Source of the DNA: Rhodoferax koreense
Lineage (GTDB): Bacteria > Pseudomonadota > Gammaproteobacteria > Burkholderiales > Burkholderiaceae_C
DNA: 64,000 bases
Assembly (NCBI RefSeq): GCF_001955695.1
Contig: NZ_CP019236.1
Location: 5,208,001-5,272,000, forward strand
Reading direction: 5' to 3'
The notes under the pieces are model-generated. The model did no database searches and was not told where the DNA came from. It was given only the letters and a program-made list of their open reading frames with translations. The position numbers and the translations under genes were made by a program. Below are positions 9,391 through 18,454 of this stretch, one piece after another (the first letter of the stretch is position 1; the number at the start of each line of letters is the position of its first letter).

Positions 9391-10275
9391 TTAAGCCGAC
9401 AGGTTTTCCGGAATAGTGATCTCGCCCGAAAACACGGTGGTGGCGGGGCCGGTCATGTAGACCGGGTCGCCCAGCTGGCCCGACCAGGCGACGCTGAGCA
9501 TGCCGCCATGGGTGTAGACGTCCACCTGGCGCTCGAGCAGGCCCAGCCGGATGCCGGCCACCACGGCCGCACATGCGCCGGTGCCGCAGGCCAGGGTTTC
9601 GCCCGCGCCGCGCTCGAAGACGCGCAGGCGGATGCGGCCGCTGTCGAGCACCTGCATGAAGCCGGCGTTGACCCGGTTGGGAAAACGCGGATGGTGTTCG
9701 ACCAGCGGGCCCAGCAGGGCCACCGGCGCGGCTTCCGTGTCTTCCACCACATGCACGGCATGCGGGTTGCCCATCGACAGCACGGCGACCACATAGGGTG
9801 CGAGCTGCACCGCGTGGTCCAGCATCAGCGGCCATTTCTGCCACGCGCCGACCGGCTCCGGCACGAGGCCGGCGGCGTCGAAGGGCACCTGGGCCAGATC
9901 GAACACCGGCGCGCCCATGTCGACCGTGACACGGCCGTCGGCCGTGAGCAGGGGTTCGATCACGCCGCTTTTGGTCGCCACGCGGATGCGGTCCTGGGTG
10001 GTGAGGCCCGTGTCGCGCACGAACCGCGCGAAACAGCGCGCGCCGTTGCCGCACTGCTCGACCTCGCCGCCGTCGGCGTTGTGGATCACGTATTCGAAGT
10101 CGATGCCTGCCGCGGGCGACGGCCGCACGCTGAGGATCTGGTCCGCGCCCACGCCGAAATGGCGGTCGGCCAGGAACCGGTACTGGGCGGCGCTCAGGCC
10201 GAACAGGCCGGCGGTTTCATCGAGCACGACGAAGTCGTTGCCCGCGCCCTGCATCTTGGTGAATGGGATGTGCAT
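9391..10275 (-). CDS. dapF: Diaminopimelate epimerase
   Basis: Converts LL- to meso-diaminopimelate for lysine and peptidoglycan synthesis. The 294-residue protein starts [20 protein letters not shown], the diagnostic N-terminus. The two catalytic cysteines are in [14 protein letters not shown] and [14 protein letters not shown]. The frame extends upstream, but the start at 10275 gives the canonical protein. It is divergent from the metallo-beta-lactamase-fold gene across 73 bp. Confidence 0.97.
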   Translation of the reverse strand: MHIPFTKMQGAGNDFVVLDETAGLFGLSAAQYRFLADRHFGVGADQILSVRPSPAAGIDFEYVIHNADGGEVEQCGNGARCFARFVRDTGLTTQDRIRVATKSGVIEPLLTADGRVTVDMGAPVFDLAQVPFDAAGLVPEPVGAWQKWPLMLDHAVQLAPYVVAVLSMGNPHAVHVVEDTEAAPVALLGPLVEHHPRFPNRVNAGFMQVLDSGRIRLRVFERGAGETLACGTGACAAVVAGIRLGLLERQVDVYTHGGMLSVAWSGQLGDPVYMTGPATTVFSGEITIPENLSA

Positions 10276-10348
10276 CGCCGGATTATCGGCGGACGCCACG
10301 TCAGCGTTCGAAAAAACGAACGCGACGCTTTGGCGGCAGAATGCGCGC

Positions 10349-11239
10349 ATGGTCCGCCCCAGCCAACACCTGAAATCCGCGCCCGACTTCGCGCTCACCA
10401 CCGACTGGCAACACCAGCAGCCCGTACCGCTGCTGCAAAACGTGCTGCGGCTGACGGCGCCCAACCCCGGCATGATGACCGGCCCGGGCACCAACAGCTA
10501 CCTCGTCGGCGATGCAGGCGCCGGCTTCATCGCCATCGACCCGGGCCCGAACGACCCTGCGCACCTGGACAGGCTCTGGCGTGCTGCGGGCGGTGACATC
10601 CGCGCCATCGTCTGCACCCATTCGCACCCGGACCATTCGCCGGGCGCGGCGCCGCTGCAGGCACTTTGCGCGCACACCCGGCCGCCGGTGCTGGGCTTGC
10701 CTTCGGCCCCCACGGCGCGCGTCGACAGCCAGTTCAGACCCGACCGCGCGCTACAGAATCAGGAGCTGCTGACGCTGGACTCTCCTGCGCAAAAGCACAC
10801 TTTGAAGGTGATCTTCACGCCCGGCCATGCGGCCAACCACCTGTGTTTGGTGCTGGTGGAAGACGGCTTGCTGTTCTCCGGCGACCACATCCTCAATGGC
10901 AGCACCACGGTGGTCAGCCCGCCCGACGGCGACATGACGGCGTATCTGGATTCACTCGACATCCTGAGTGCCGCCTGCGATGAACACGCCATCGATTTCA
11001 TCCTGCCTGCCCACGGCCACGTGCTCGCCCAGGCCAGCACCGCCATCGCCCACCTCAGGGCGCACCGCCTGAAACGCGAGGCCAAGGTGCTGGCGGCCAT
11101 GCAGGCCCATCCTGCCGGCAGCATGGACGACTGGGTGGCCCAGGTGTATGACGACGTGCCGCCAAGGATGTGGCCGGTGGCGCAGCGTTCGATGCTGGCG
11201 CACGTGTTGCGCCTCAGGGCCCTGGGGCTGGCCGCGTAG
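10349..11239 (+). CDS. Metallo-beta-lactamase-fold hydrolase (LACTB2-like)
   Basis: A 296-residue MBL-fold protein resembling LACTB2/ribonuclease-like or glyoxalase-II-like hydrolases. The N-terminal [16 protein letters not shown] and the metal motif [11 protein letters not shown] are clear. Further metal ligands are in [34 protein letters not shown] and LPAHGHV. The C-terminal ~80 residues form the winged-helix extension typical of the LACTB2 group. The substrate cannot be told from sequence. The start at 10349 avoids the overlap with dapF that the longer frame would cause. Confidence 0.85.
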   Translation: MVRPSQHLKSAPDFALTTDWQHQQPVPLLQNVLRLTAPNPGMMTGPGTNSYLVGDAGAGFIAIDPGPNDPAHLDRLWRAAGGDIRAIVCTHSHPDHSPGAAPLQALCAHTRPPVLGLPSAPTARVDSQFRPDRALQNQELLTLDSPAQKHTLKVIFTPGHAANHLCLVLVEDGLLFSGDHILNGSTTVVSPPDGDMTAYLDSLDILSAACDEHAIDFILPAHGHVLAQASTAIAHLRAHRLKREAKVLAAMQAHPAGSMDDWVAQVYDDVPPRMWPVAQRSMLAHVLRLRALGLAA

Positions 11240-11263
11240 GACAAGGCCGAACCCATCGCAAGC

Positions 11264-11283
11264 GGCTCTCCGACCGGAGAGCC
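11264..11283. terminator. Strong hairpin after the MBL-fold gene
   Basis: A perfect 8-bp stem, GGCTCTCC/GGAGAGCC, with a 4-base GACC loop lies 25 bases past the stop of the upstream gene. No T-run follows, so it may be an imperfect terminator or an mRNA hairpin rather than a classical rho-independent terminator. Confidence 0.4.
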
Positions 11284-11336
11284 TGGGTACCGCACCGCAA
11301 AATCCCGCAAGTTTTTCTCGACCCAAGGATTTTCGA

Positions 11337-11672
11337 ATGTGCGCCACCCGCGTGGGAACCCTCTCCGTCAGCTGCCAGACCGACGAACGTGATGCCGGCA
11401 TGGACTATGGCCCGATGGCCAACGTCTGGCAGGGCGGCGGAGCCGCGCAGTGGCTCCGGGCTGGCGTGCGTCGCATCGTCTCGGCCTGTGGCGGCCGCAT
11501 GGCCAGCGCGGGTTTCGCCGATCGCTACGCCGACGATCTCGAGAGCGAACGCGCTGAACTTGAAGCCCAGGGCATCCGGACCGTGGCACGCACGGCCGAT
11601 CTGTGCGTGATGGAAGCGCCCGGCGGCCAGCGGTTCTTCGTGGTGGCCCCTTCGCGTTTCCACACGCTGTAG
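11337..11672 (+). CDS. Small protein of unknown function
   Basis: A 111-residue soluble protein starting MCATRVGTLSVSCQTDERDA, with an AAGGA ribosome site 9 bases before the ATG. No family is recognised. It has five cysteines (positions 2, 13, 52, 90 and none clustered as a metal site), a Gly/Ala-rich middle and an LESERAELEAQGIRTVARTADLCVMEAPGGQRFFVV C-terminal half split into helix and strand-like segments. It stands alone between the MBL-fold gene and the 3' end of rnpB, which is convergent with it. Codon use resembles the neighbours. Confidence 0.6.
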   Translation: MCATRVGTLSVSCQTDERDAGMDYGPMANVWQGGGAAQWLRAGVRRIVSACGGRMASAGFADRYADDLESERAELEAQGIRTVARTADLCVMEAPGGQRFFVVAPSRFHTL

Positions 11673-11702
11673 GCACAGCCCGGACCCGTTGCGACGATAG
11701 AA

Positions 11703-11724
11703 GCCGCCGATCCAGGCTGGCGGT
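11703..11724 (-). terminator. Candidate rnpB terminator hairpin
   Basis: On the minus strand just past the rnpB 3' end, CCGCC and GGCGG can pair across a 10-base loop and are followed by CTTCTATCGT, only weakly T-rich. The position fits a 3' processing or termination site, but the signal is weak. Confidence 0.3.
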
Positions 11725-11731
11725 GAATAGT

Positions 11732-12073
11732 GTGAAGCTCGCCGATAAGCCGGATTCTGTGCATTCCCAGCACCTTGCAGCGCCGGGAACGTGACCGCCA
11801 TTAATCTGGGCCGGGGGTCGCCCACCCGGCTCGATGCTACCTACCCGCCAACTCCGGGGGCCCCGTCAACGTTGGCCTACTTGGTATTGCTGCGCGTAGA
11901 GATTGCCCGTTTCACCCAAGTCGGGCTTTTGCCCGACCTGACTCGTCTCTGTTGCTCTGATCCTCACCTCACGGTGGACAGCCATTAGCTGCTACGCTGC
12001 CCTGTGCAGTCCGGACGTTCCTCCAGTGCCTGGTTTCCCAGATTGCACCAGCGGCGGTCTTGGCGAGCTTCAC
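11732..12073 (-). ncRNA. rnpB: RNase P RNA, class A
   Basis: Catalytic RNA of RNase P, which matures tRNA 5' ends. On the minus strand the 5' end GTGAAGCTCGCC pairs with the 3' end GGCGAGCTTCAC (P1). The conserved P4 strand GGAGGAACGTCCGGACTG is followed by CACAGGGCAG. GTCGGGCAAAAGCCCGAC forms a P12-like hairpin, and the 3' universal motif ACAGAATCCGGCTTATCGG is present. The length of about 342 nt is usual. It is convergent with the orphan at 11337 and divergent from cysK. Confidence 0.97.
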
Positions 12074-12079
12074 GGGGCG

Positions 12080-12085
12080 ATTATG
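12080..12085 (-). promoter_or_regulatory. -10 box of the rnpB promoter
   Basis: CATAAT on the minus strand lies 6-7 bases before the rnpB 5' end, the right place for a sigma-70 -10 element. No good -35 hexamer is visible at 16-18 bases further upstream. Confidence 0.5.
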
Positions 12086-12170
12086 CCCGGCGGGCAACGC
12101 GGCGCGCGAAGCTGCAAAATCGGCGTTTCCCGTCACCGCTGCAACCGCCACCAACATCCAAGGAGTCAAC

Positions 12171-13088
<918 letters not shown>

Positions 13089-13098
13089 TCTCGCAGCG

Positions 13099-14238
13099 AT
13101 GACATCCAGAGCCCACATCAGCATCACCGCACAGACCGGGCAGGCCGAACTCTCCGCGCCCCAGAAGAAGTTCAACACGCTGGTGCAGAAGATCGCCGCG
13201 CAGCGCAAGCTGCTCGGCGACTGGCAGGAGGCCATCCCGCTGTTCCAGCAACGGCGCGCGCGTGAACTCGATCCGCTGCTCGCAAAGCTCGATGGCGTGA
13301 GCACCGAGCTCGTGGCGTTTCTCGACGGCGCCTACGCGCAGAAAGGCCTGAGCAAGACCGACCGCAGCAAACTGGCCGGCATCATCTGCGACCTGGCCGA
13401 CACGCTGATGCAGGGCGACCGTGCCGAAGCCATGAAGGCCATCTACAACAAGTACAGCGCCACCGATTTCGACACCGAGGCACGCGAGGCGCAGCAGGCG
13501 ATGAAGACCCTGCTCGAGGAAGACCTCGGCATCGAACTCGGCGACGAGGTGGACATGGATTCGCCCGAAGCCGTGATGCGCGCGCTGCACGCGCAGATGG
13601 AAGCCGAACAGGCGCGCATGGACCACATCGCCGCCGAAAAGGAAAAACACCGCAGCCAGCACCGCAAGAAGTCGGCGCGCGAAATCAAGCAACAGGCCGC
13701 CGAAAAGGACGCGAGCCAGTCGCTGCGCGAGGTGTACCGCAAACTCGCGAGTGCGCTGCACCCCGACCGCGAAACCGACCCGGCCGAACGCGCGCGCAAG
13801 ACGGCGCTGATGCAGCGCGTGAACCAGGCCTATGCCAACAAGAACCTGCTCGACATGTTGCAGTTGCAGATCGAGGCTGAACAGATCGACCCGGAGCGCA
13901 TGGCCAACCTCAGTGCCGAGCGGTTGCGCCACTACAACCAGGTGCTGACCGACCAGTTGCGCGAACTGCAGCAGGAGGTCAAGGACACGGAACTTTCGTT
14001 CAAGAGGCAGTTCGGCATCGCCCCGATGGAAAAGGTCACGCCGGCGAACATGATGTCCATCCTGCGCGAACAGGTGCAATGGCTGGCACACGACATCCAC
14101 CAGATGAAAAACCAGCTCGCCCACCTGGACGACCTGAAGACACTCAAGCTGTGGATCAGGACGCAGGTGCAGCGGTCGGCCGACTTCGATGCGTTCGGCA
14201 TGGACGAAGATTTCGACTTCGACGACTACCGGCGTTGA
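13099..14238 (+). CDS. J-domain protein
   Basis: A 379-residue cytoplasmic protein. A J-like domain sits in the middle (LREVYRKLASALHPDRETDPAERARKTALM...VNQAYANKNLLDMLQ), with the HPD motif needed to stimulate DnaK. The flanks are strongly helical and charged, with coiled-coil segments on both sides and an acidic tail (DEDFDFDDY). It lacks the G/F and zinc domains of DnaJ, so it is a specialised co-chaperone or adaptor. It starts 10 bp after cysK and may share its transcript. It is convergent with the toxin gene after a 1-bp gap. Confidence 0.85.
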   Translation: MTSRAHISITAQTGQAELSAPQKKFNTLVQKIAAQRKLLGDWQEAIPLFQQRRARELDPLLAKLDGVSTELVAFLDGAYAQKGLSKTDRSKLAGIICDLADTLMQGDRAEAMKAIYNKYSATDFDTEAREAQQAMKTLLEEDLGIELGDEVDMDSPEAVMRALHAQMEAEQARMDHIAAEKEKHRSQHRKKSAREIKQQAAEKDASQSLREVYRKLASALHPDRETDPAERARKTALMQRVNQAYANKNLLDMLQLQIEAEQIDPERMANLSAERLRHYNQVLTDQLRELQQEVKDTELSFKRQFGIAPMEKVTPANMMSILREQVQWLAHDIHQMKNQLAHLDDLKTLKLWIRTQVQRSADFDAFGMDEDFDFDDYRR

Positions 14239-14239
14239 T

Positions 14240-14539
14240 TCAGGGCAGGCGTTTGAAGTCCGCTTCGCGCTGGCTGCGCACCGCCAGCACGAACACCGTG
14301 TCGATGGCCGCGAGGTAGTGGTACAGCGCAACATAACCCCGGGTCGCACGGCCGATCACGAGTTCGCGTTTGCCGCCTTGAACGGGTCGGCCGATCAGCG
14401 GACTGTGGGTCAGGATCTTGAAGGCTTCCAGGATTTCGCCAATGCGCTCCGGCGCCGCGCCTGGATCGTGTTGCGCGATGTGGTCGAAGAAACGATCGAA
14501 GTCGTCGAACACCTCGGGGGCGAGTTCGATGCGCGCCAT
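14240..14539 (-). CDS. ParE/RelE-superfamily toxin
   Basis: A 99-residue protein of the ParE type: MARIELAPEVFDDFDRFFDHI, LIGRPV, GRATRGYVALYHYL and FVLAVRSQREADFKRLP match the small beta-sheet toxin fold. ParE toxins poison DNA gyrase and RelE toxins cleave mRNA; the sequence favours the ParE branch, but the target is not proven. It is the second gene of a two-gene unit, 21 bp after the antitoxin. Confidence 0.85.
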   Translation of the reverse strand: MARIELAPEVFDDFDRFFDHIAQHDPGAAPERIGEILEAFKILTHSPLIGRPVQGGKRELVIGRATRGYVALYHYLAAIDTVFVLAVRSQREADFKRLP

Positions 14540-14560
14540 GAACGGTTCAGCGCCCTGGCA

Positions 14561-14845
14561 TCAACGGCCCAGTTTGCGCGCGGCGGGTCTGCGGGGCCGT
14601 TCACCGTTCGCGCGGGCCGCGAGGTAGGCCTTGGCCTCATCCCAAGGCACGGTCTCGCCGGTAGCGCGCACCCGAGCCCAGCGTTCGTCAGCCACGGCAC
14701 TGAAGGCGTTGTCCCGCTCAACCTGCTCCACGGTGTGCGCAATCGCCTCGAGAATGAAGGCATGTGCCGTCTTGCCGGCCTGCTCGGCGGCGGCGGCGAT
14801 GCGCGACTTGAGTTCGTCGTCGATGCGGATGGTGGTGGTGGACAT
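14561..14845 (-). CDS. Ribbon-helix-helix antitoxin
   Basis: A 94-residue partner of the toxin just downstream. The N-terminus MSTTTIRIDDELKSRIAAAAEQAGKTAHAFILEAI is a ribbon-helix-helix DNA-binding domain. The C-terminal half (WDEAKAYLAARANGERPRRPAARKLGR) is basic and likely binds the toxin. Such antitoxins repress their own operon. A GGAGG ribosome site lies 7 bases upstream within a palindrome. Confidence 0.87.
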   Translation of the reverse strand: MSTTTIRIDDELKSRIAAAAEQAGKTAHAFILEAIAHTVEQVERDNAFSAVADERWARVRATGETVPWDEAKAYLAARANGERPRRPAARKLGR

Positions 14846-14851
14846 TGGAAG

Positions 14852-14888
14852 CCTCCTGTCAGGAGGAAATGTAGCACGAATGCGCTAC
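14852..14888 (-). promoter_or_regulatory. Candidate operator region of the toxin-antitoxin operon
   Basis: Two dyads lie directly upstream of the antitoxin start. The first is CCTCCTG-T-CAGGAGG at 14852-14866, which includes the ribosome site. The second is GTAGCGC-ATTC-GTGCTAC (minus strand, 14888-14871), with six of seven arm bases matching. The second fits an RHH-repressor site. The region also ends the nic operon, whose last stop is at 14900. Confidence 0.5.
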
Positions 14889-14899
14889 GCCAGCAAACC

Positions 14900-17800
14900 T
14901 CAATGCGGTAACGCACGCACCCGCGCCACGGCCTCGGGCAGATCCGCCCAATTCGGCTTGCCTGGCGCGAACCGCTGCCGCATATACCCCGCGATCTCCG
15001 CCACCTGCGCGTCCGACAGGTTGTGCCGGAAGGCCGGCATGAAGCCGACGTCGCGGCCCGCCGGTTCCTGCACACCGTCGAGGATGGTCCGCAGCAGGTT
15101 GTCCGGGTGGTCGCTGTGCAGCTTGCTGCTCAGCGCCAGGGGCAGGTTGAGGCCGAGCAGGCGCGGGCCGTCGCCGTCGTGGTGGCAGGCGCCGCAGGCA
15201 CCGTCGAACAGGCGCTGGCTGGCGTTGGGCAAGGCCTGGCCGGCCTGTGCGGCCTGCTGCACCACGGCTTTGGCATCGACCGGGCTGGCGGACTGGAACG
15301 AGGCCAGGTAAGACGCCATCGCACGCACATCGGTATCGGGCAAGGCCGCGAGTTCACGCACCACCCGCGCCATCGGCCCGCCCGCGGCGCCGTGTTCGGC
15401 GGCATGGCCGTGACGCAGATAGCGGTACAAGGCGTCGGCGCTCCAGGGCACGGGGGACCTGGACAGGGCCGTCAAGGCAGGCGCCTCCCAACCATCGACC
15501 AGCGCCCCCGCCAGGTAGGCCTGGCCGCCCTGCTCCGCACCCAGCGCGTTGCGCGGCGTGTGGCAGGCACCGCAATGGCCGAGGCCGTTGACCAGGTAGG
15601 CGCCGCGGTTCCATTCCGCGGACTGTTGCGGCTCGGCCCGGTACGGCGTGGCGTCGTGGAACAGCGCATTCCAGCCGACCATCAGCGCACGCTGGCTGTA
15701 GGGGAAAGACATCTCGGCCGGCTTGGTTGCAGCCGACACGGCCGGCTGCGCCATCAAGTAGGCGTACAGGGCCGTGAGGTCTTCGTCGCTGGTCTTGGCG
15801 AACGCGGTGTACGGAAAGGCCGGATACAGATGGTGGCCGTCGCGCGAGATGCCTTCGCGCATGGCGCGCTGGAACGCGGCCAGCGACCAGCGGCCGATGC
15901 CAGTGTCGGGATCCGGCGTGAGATTGGTCGTGTAGACGGTGCCGAACGGCGTGTGCATGGCCCGGCCACCCGCGTTCGGCACGCCGCCGGCCGTGGTGTG
16001 GCAACCCACGCAGTTGCCCACCGCGGCGAGCTGGCGGCCGCGTTCGATGGTGGCGTCGGTGTAGACGGAAGCCGTGCCCGCCGTGATCGGCGCGAGGGCC
16101 GTGCGCCCGCCGAACAGCGCCGTGCCCAGGCCGATCACCCCCGCCAACACGGCGCCGGCCGTGGCCCACGCCGTGCGGCCCTTCGGCAACGGCAGGCCGG
16201 CAAGCGCGCTCCGATCCCCATCCTGATTTCGATACGCTCCCGATTGGATAGCAGCCAGCGCAGTTCCTGCCTGCTCTGGCGGCACATTCAATGCTGCACG
16301 CACGACTTCCGGGGTGAACGGCGGCGCCCGGAAGCGCACGCCGGTGGCGTCGAAGATGGCATTGGCGATGGCCGCCGTGCCCGGCACCGAAGCCGATTCG
16401 CCAGCACCCAGCGCCGGTTCGCCGGGCCGCGGCATGTGCAGCACCTCGACCACCGGCACCTCGCGGAAGCTCAGGATCGGATAACTGCCCCATTCGGCAT
16501 TGGCGACGACGTTGCTGCCGGGCGTGAAGCGCACCTCCTCCTTCAGCGCGCGGCTGGTGGTCTGCAACACGTTGCCGTGCACCTGGTGCTCGACGCCGGC
16601 CGGGTTGACCATCAACCCCGCGTCGTGCCCCACCACCACGCGGCGCACGTGCACCTCGCCGGTCTTGCGGTTCACATCCACGTCGGCCACCCAGGCCGCC
16701 CAGGCCGCGCCGTAACCCGGCCATTTGCTGTGGATGTAGCGCGCGTAGGCGAAGCCCTGGCCCTGCAGCCAGTCCCCGTCGGCCGCCTGTCGCTGCGGCG
16801 CGGTGTGCGGTTTCCAGCCGGCCTTCTGCGCGGTGGCGCGCACCAGCTCGGCGGCGCGCGGATCGTCCAGGTGGCGCAGCCGGTAGTCCACCGGGTCCGC
16901 GCCCGCAGCGGTGGCCAGTTCGTCGATGTAGGACTCGTGGGCGAAGGCGTTCGGCAAGGCCGACACGCCGCGCAGCCACGACGAGCGCACGATCGGCGCC
17001 ATGTCGTGCACGCGCACGCGCAGGTTCTCGAAGCTGTAGGGCGGGCGCGCCGTGCGGTCGCCCATCTCGAAGGCCTGGGCCACGGGTTCGATGCTGCGCG
17101 TCAGCAGCAGGGCCAGCGTGGGTGCGCCGTTCGAGGGGTAGGAGGTCTGGAAGTCGTAGCCGGCCGCCGAGCCATCGGCGTTCAGCCCGCCCCGCACTTC
17201 CATGAGCTGCGCCGTGCCCTTGGGCTCCCACAGGTGTTCCTGCGCACGCGTGAGCTGCACGCGCACCGGCGCGCCCACGGCCCGCGACAGCAGCGCGGCA
17301 TCGGCCGCCACGTCGTCGGCTCCGTTGCGGCCGTAACAGCCGGCGGCCTCCATGCGCACCACGTCGATGGCAATATCGGGCAGGCCCATCAGACGCGACA
17401 GGTCGAAGCGCAGCACATGCGGGTTCTGCGTGCCGGCCCAGACCTTGAGTGATGCACCCTGCCAATCGGCGACCGCGCACGACGGCCCGATCGACGCATG
17501 CATCTGATAAGGCCATAGATAGGTGCGCGGCATGGACTCGGCGGCGCCCGCCAGCGCCGCATCGACATCGCCTTCGTCCACCAGTTGGCGCGTGGTGCGC
17601 GGGTTGTCGCGGATGGCCTGCGCCACGTCCTGCTGGTCCGGCATGCCCGGCCATGGCTTCCAGCGCACCTGCAGGTCGGCCAGCGCCTGCTCGGCCTGTT
17701 CCTCGCGTTCGGCGACGATGCCGACGAAATCGCGGATCACCACCACCGCGCGGATGCCGGGGATGTGCGCGATGGAGCCCTCGTCCACCGATTCCAGCGT

Positions 17801-18454
17801 GTTGCCGATGAAGTCGCCATGGTCGGCGCCCGCGTAGGGCGGGCGCACCACGCGGCCGTGCAGCATGCCCGGCAAGCGCATGTCGTGCACGAAGACCAGT
17901 TCGCCGGTAAGTTTGTCCAGCATGTCCACTCGCGGCACGGACTGGCCGACGACGCGGTAGTCCTTTGGGTCCTTCACCGGCGTGGTCAGGTCGAGCATCA
18001 GCTCGACGTGCTGGCCCGCCAATGCTCCGCCGATGCCGGCGGCACCGCGTCGCCCAAGCCAGGCGCGGGCCTGCGCGGCGGCGCGGCGCAGTGGCTCGGC
18101 ATGCAGCTGGATCGATGCACTGGCGATGGTCGCGCCCTGGTTCGGCGCGCGCGCGGTGTCGCCGAGCACCATGTGGATGCTGTCCATGGCCACGTCGAGT
18201 TCTTCGGCCACGATCTGCGACAGGGCGGTGCGAATGCCCGTGCCGAGGTCGACGTGGCCGTTGAGCGCGGTGACACTGCCGTCGTCCCACACGGCGAGCA
18301 GCACCTCGGCACCTTCGGCTGGATTTGCACCGACCGCCGCGGGCTGTCCCGGGACGGGCACAGTGGCCGGCAGTGGCTCGCGCAACACCAGCAGCACACC
18401 GGTGGCGGCACGCAACTCGGCGCGCGACAAGACCGTGTCGGCGCGGCGGGTCAT
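14900..18454 (-). CDS. nicB: Nicotinate dehydrogenase subunit B: molybdenum hydroxylase fused to three-heme cytochrome c
   Basis: Hydroxylates nicotinate to 6-hydroxynicotinate and passes electrons to the respiratory chain. Residues ~1-750 are a xanthine-dehydrogenase-type molybdopterin subunit of the IorB/NicB kind (DLGTGIRTALSQIVAEEL; GQSVPRVDMLDKLTGELVFVHDM). A hydrophobic helix follows near 760-785 (ATAGAVLAGVIGLGTALFGG). Three c-type heme sites come next: CVGCH from C815, CGACH from C961 and CGACH from C1087. The 1184-aa length matches Pseudomonas putida NicB (~1190). The N-terminus overlaps the nicA stop as ATGA. The topology suggests a cytoplasmic molybdenum domain with periplasmic hemes. 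IorB-like enzymes for other N-heterocycles are the alternative, but the pathway context favours nicotinate. Confidence 0.88.
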   Translation of the reverse strand: MTRRADTVLSRAELRAATGVLLVLREPLPATVPVPGQPAAVGANPAEGAEVLLAVWDDGSVTALNGHVDLGTGIRTALSQIVAEELDVAMDSIHMVLGDTARAPNQGATIASASIQLHAEPLRRAAAQARAWLGRRGAAGIGGALAGQHVELMLDLTTPVKDPKDYRVVGQSVPRVDMLDKLTGELVFVHDMRLPGMLHGRVVRPPYAGADHGDFIGNTLESVDEGSIAHIPGIRAVVVIRDFVGIVAEREEQAEQALADLQVRWKPWPGMPDQQDVAQAIRDNPRTTRQLVDEGDVDAALAGAAESMPRTYLWPYQMHASIGPSCAVADWQGASLKVWAGTQNPHVLRFDLSRLMGLPDIAIDVVRMEAAGCYGRNGADDVAADAALLSRAVGAPVRVQLTRAQEHLWEPKGTAQLMEVRGGLNADGSAAGYDFQTSYPSNGAPTLALLLTRSIEPVAQAFEMGDRTARPPYSFENLRVRVHDMAPIVRSSWLRGVSALPNAFAHESYIDELATAAGADPVDYRLRHLDDPRAAELVRATAQKAGWKPHTAPQRQAADGDWLQGQGFAYARYIHSKWPGYGAAWAAWVADVDVNRKTGEVHVRRVVVGHDAGLMVNPAGVEHQVHGNVLQTTSRALKEEVRFTPGSNVVANAEWGSYPILSFREVPVVEVLHMPRPGEPALGAGESASVPGTAAIANAIFDATGVRFRAPPFTPEVVRAALNVPPEQAGTALAAIQSGAYRNQDGDRSALAGLPLPKGRTAWATAGAVLAGVIGLGTALFGGRTALAPITAGTASVYTDATIERGRQLAAVGNCVGCHTTAGGVPNAGGRAMHTPFGTVYTTNLTPDPDTGIGRWSLAAFQRAMREGISRDGHHLYPAFPYTAFAKTSDEDLTALYAYLMAQPAVSAATKPAEMSFPYSQRALMVGWNALFHDATPYRAEPQQSAEWNRGAYLVNGLGHCGACHTPRNALGAEQGGQAYLAGALVDGWEAPALTALSRSPVPWSADALYRYLRHGHAAEHGAAGGPMARVVRELAALPDTDVRAMASYLASFQSASPVDAKAVVQQAAQAGQALPNASQRLFDGACGACHHDGDGPRLLGLNLPLALSSKLHSDHPDNLLRTILDGVQEPAGRDVGFMPAFRHNLSDAQVAEIAGYMRQRFAPGKPNWADLPEAVARVRALPH

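Noticed and set aside
9227..10054. N-terminal extension of the DUF484 protein (504-codon frame)
   Set aside because: The extra codons run through repeat sequence and the dapF antisense; the family N-terminus is at 9226.
12026..12170. Upstream extension of cysK and other frames over 11700-12170
   Set aside because: The sequence is RNase P RNA on the other strand; open frames there are incidental.
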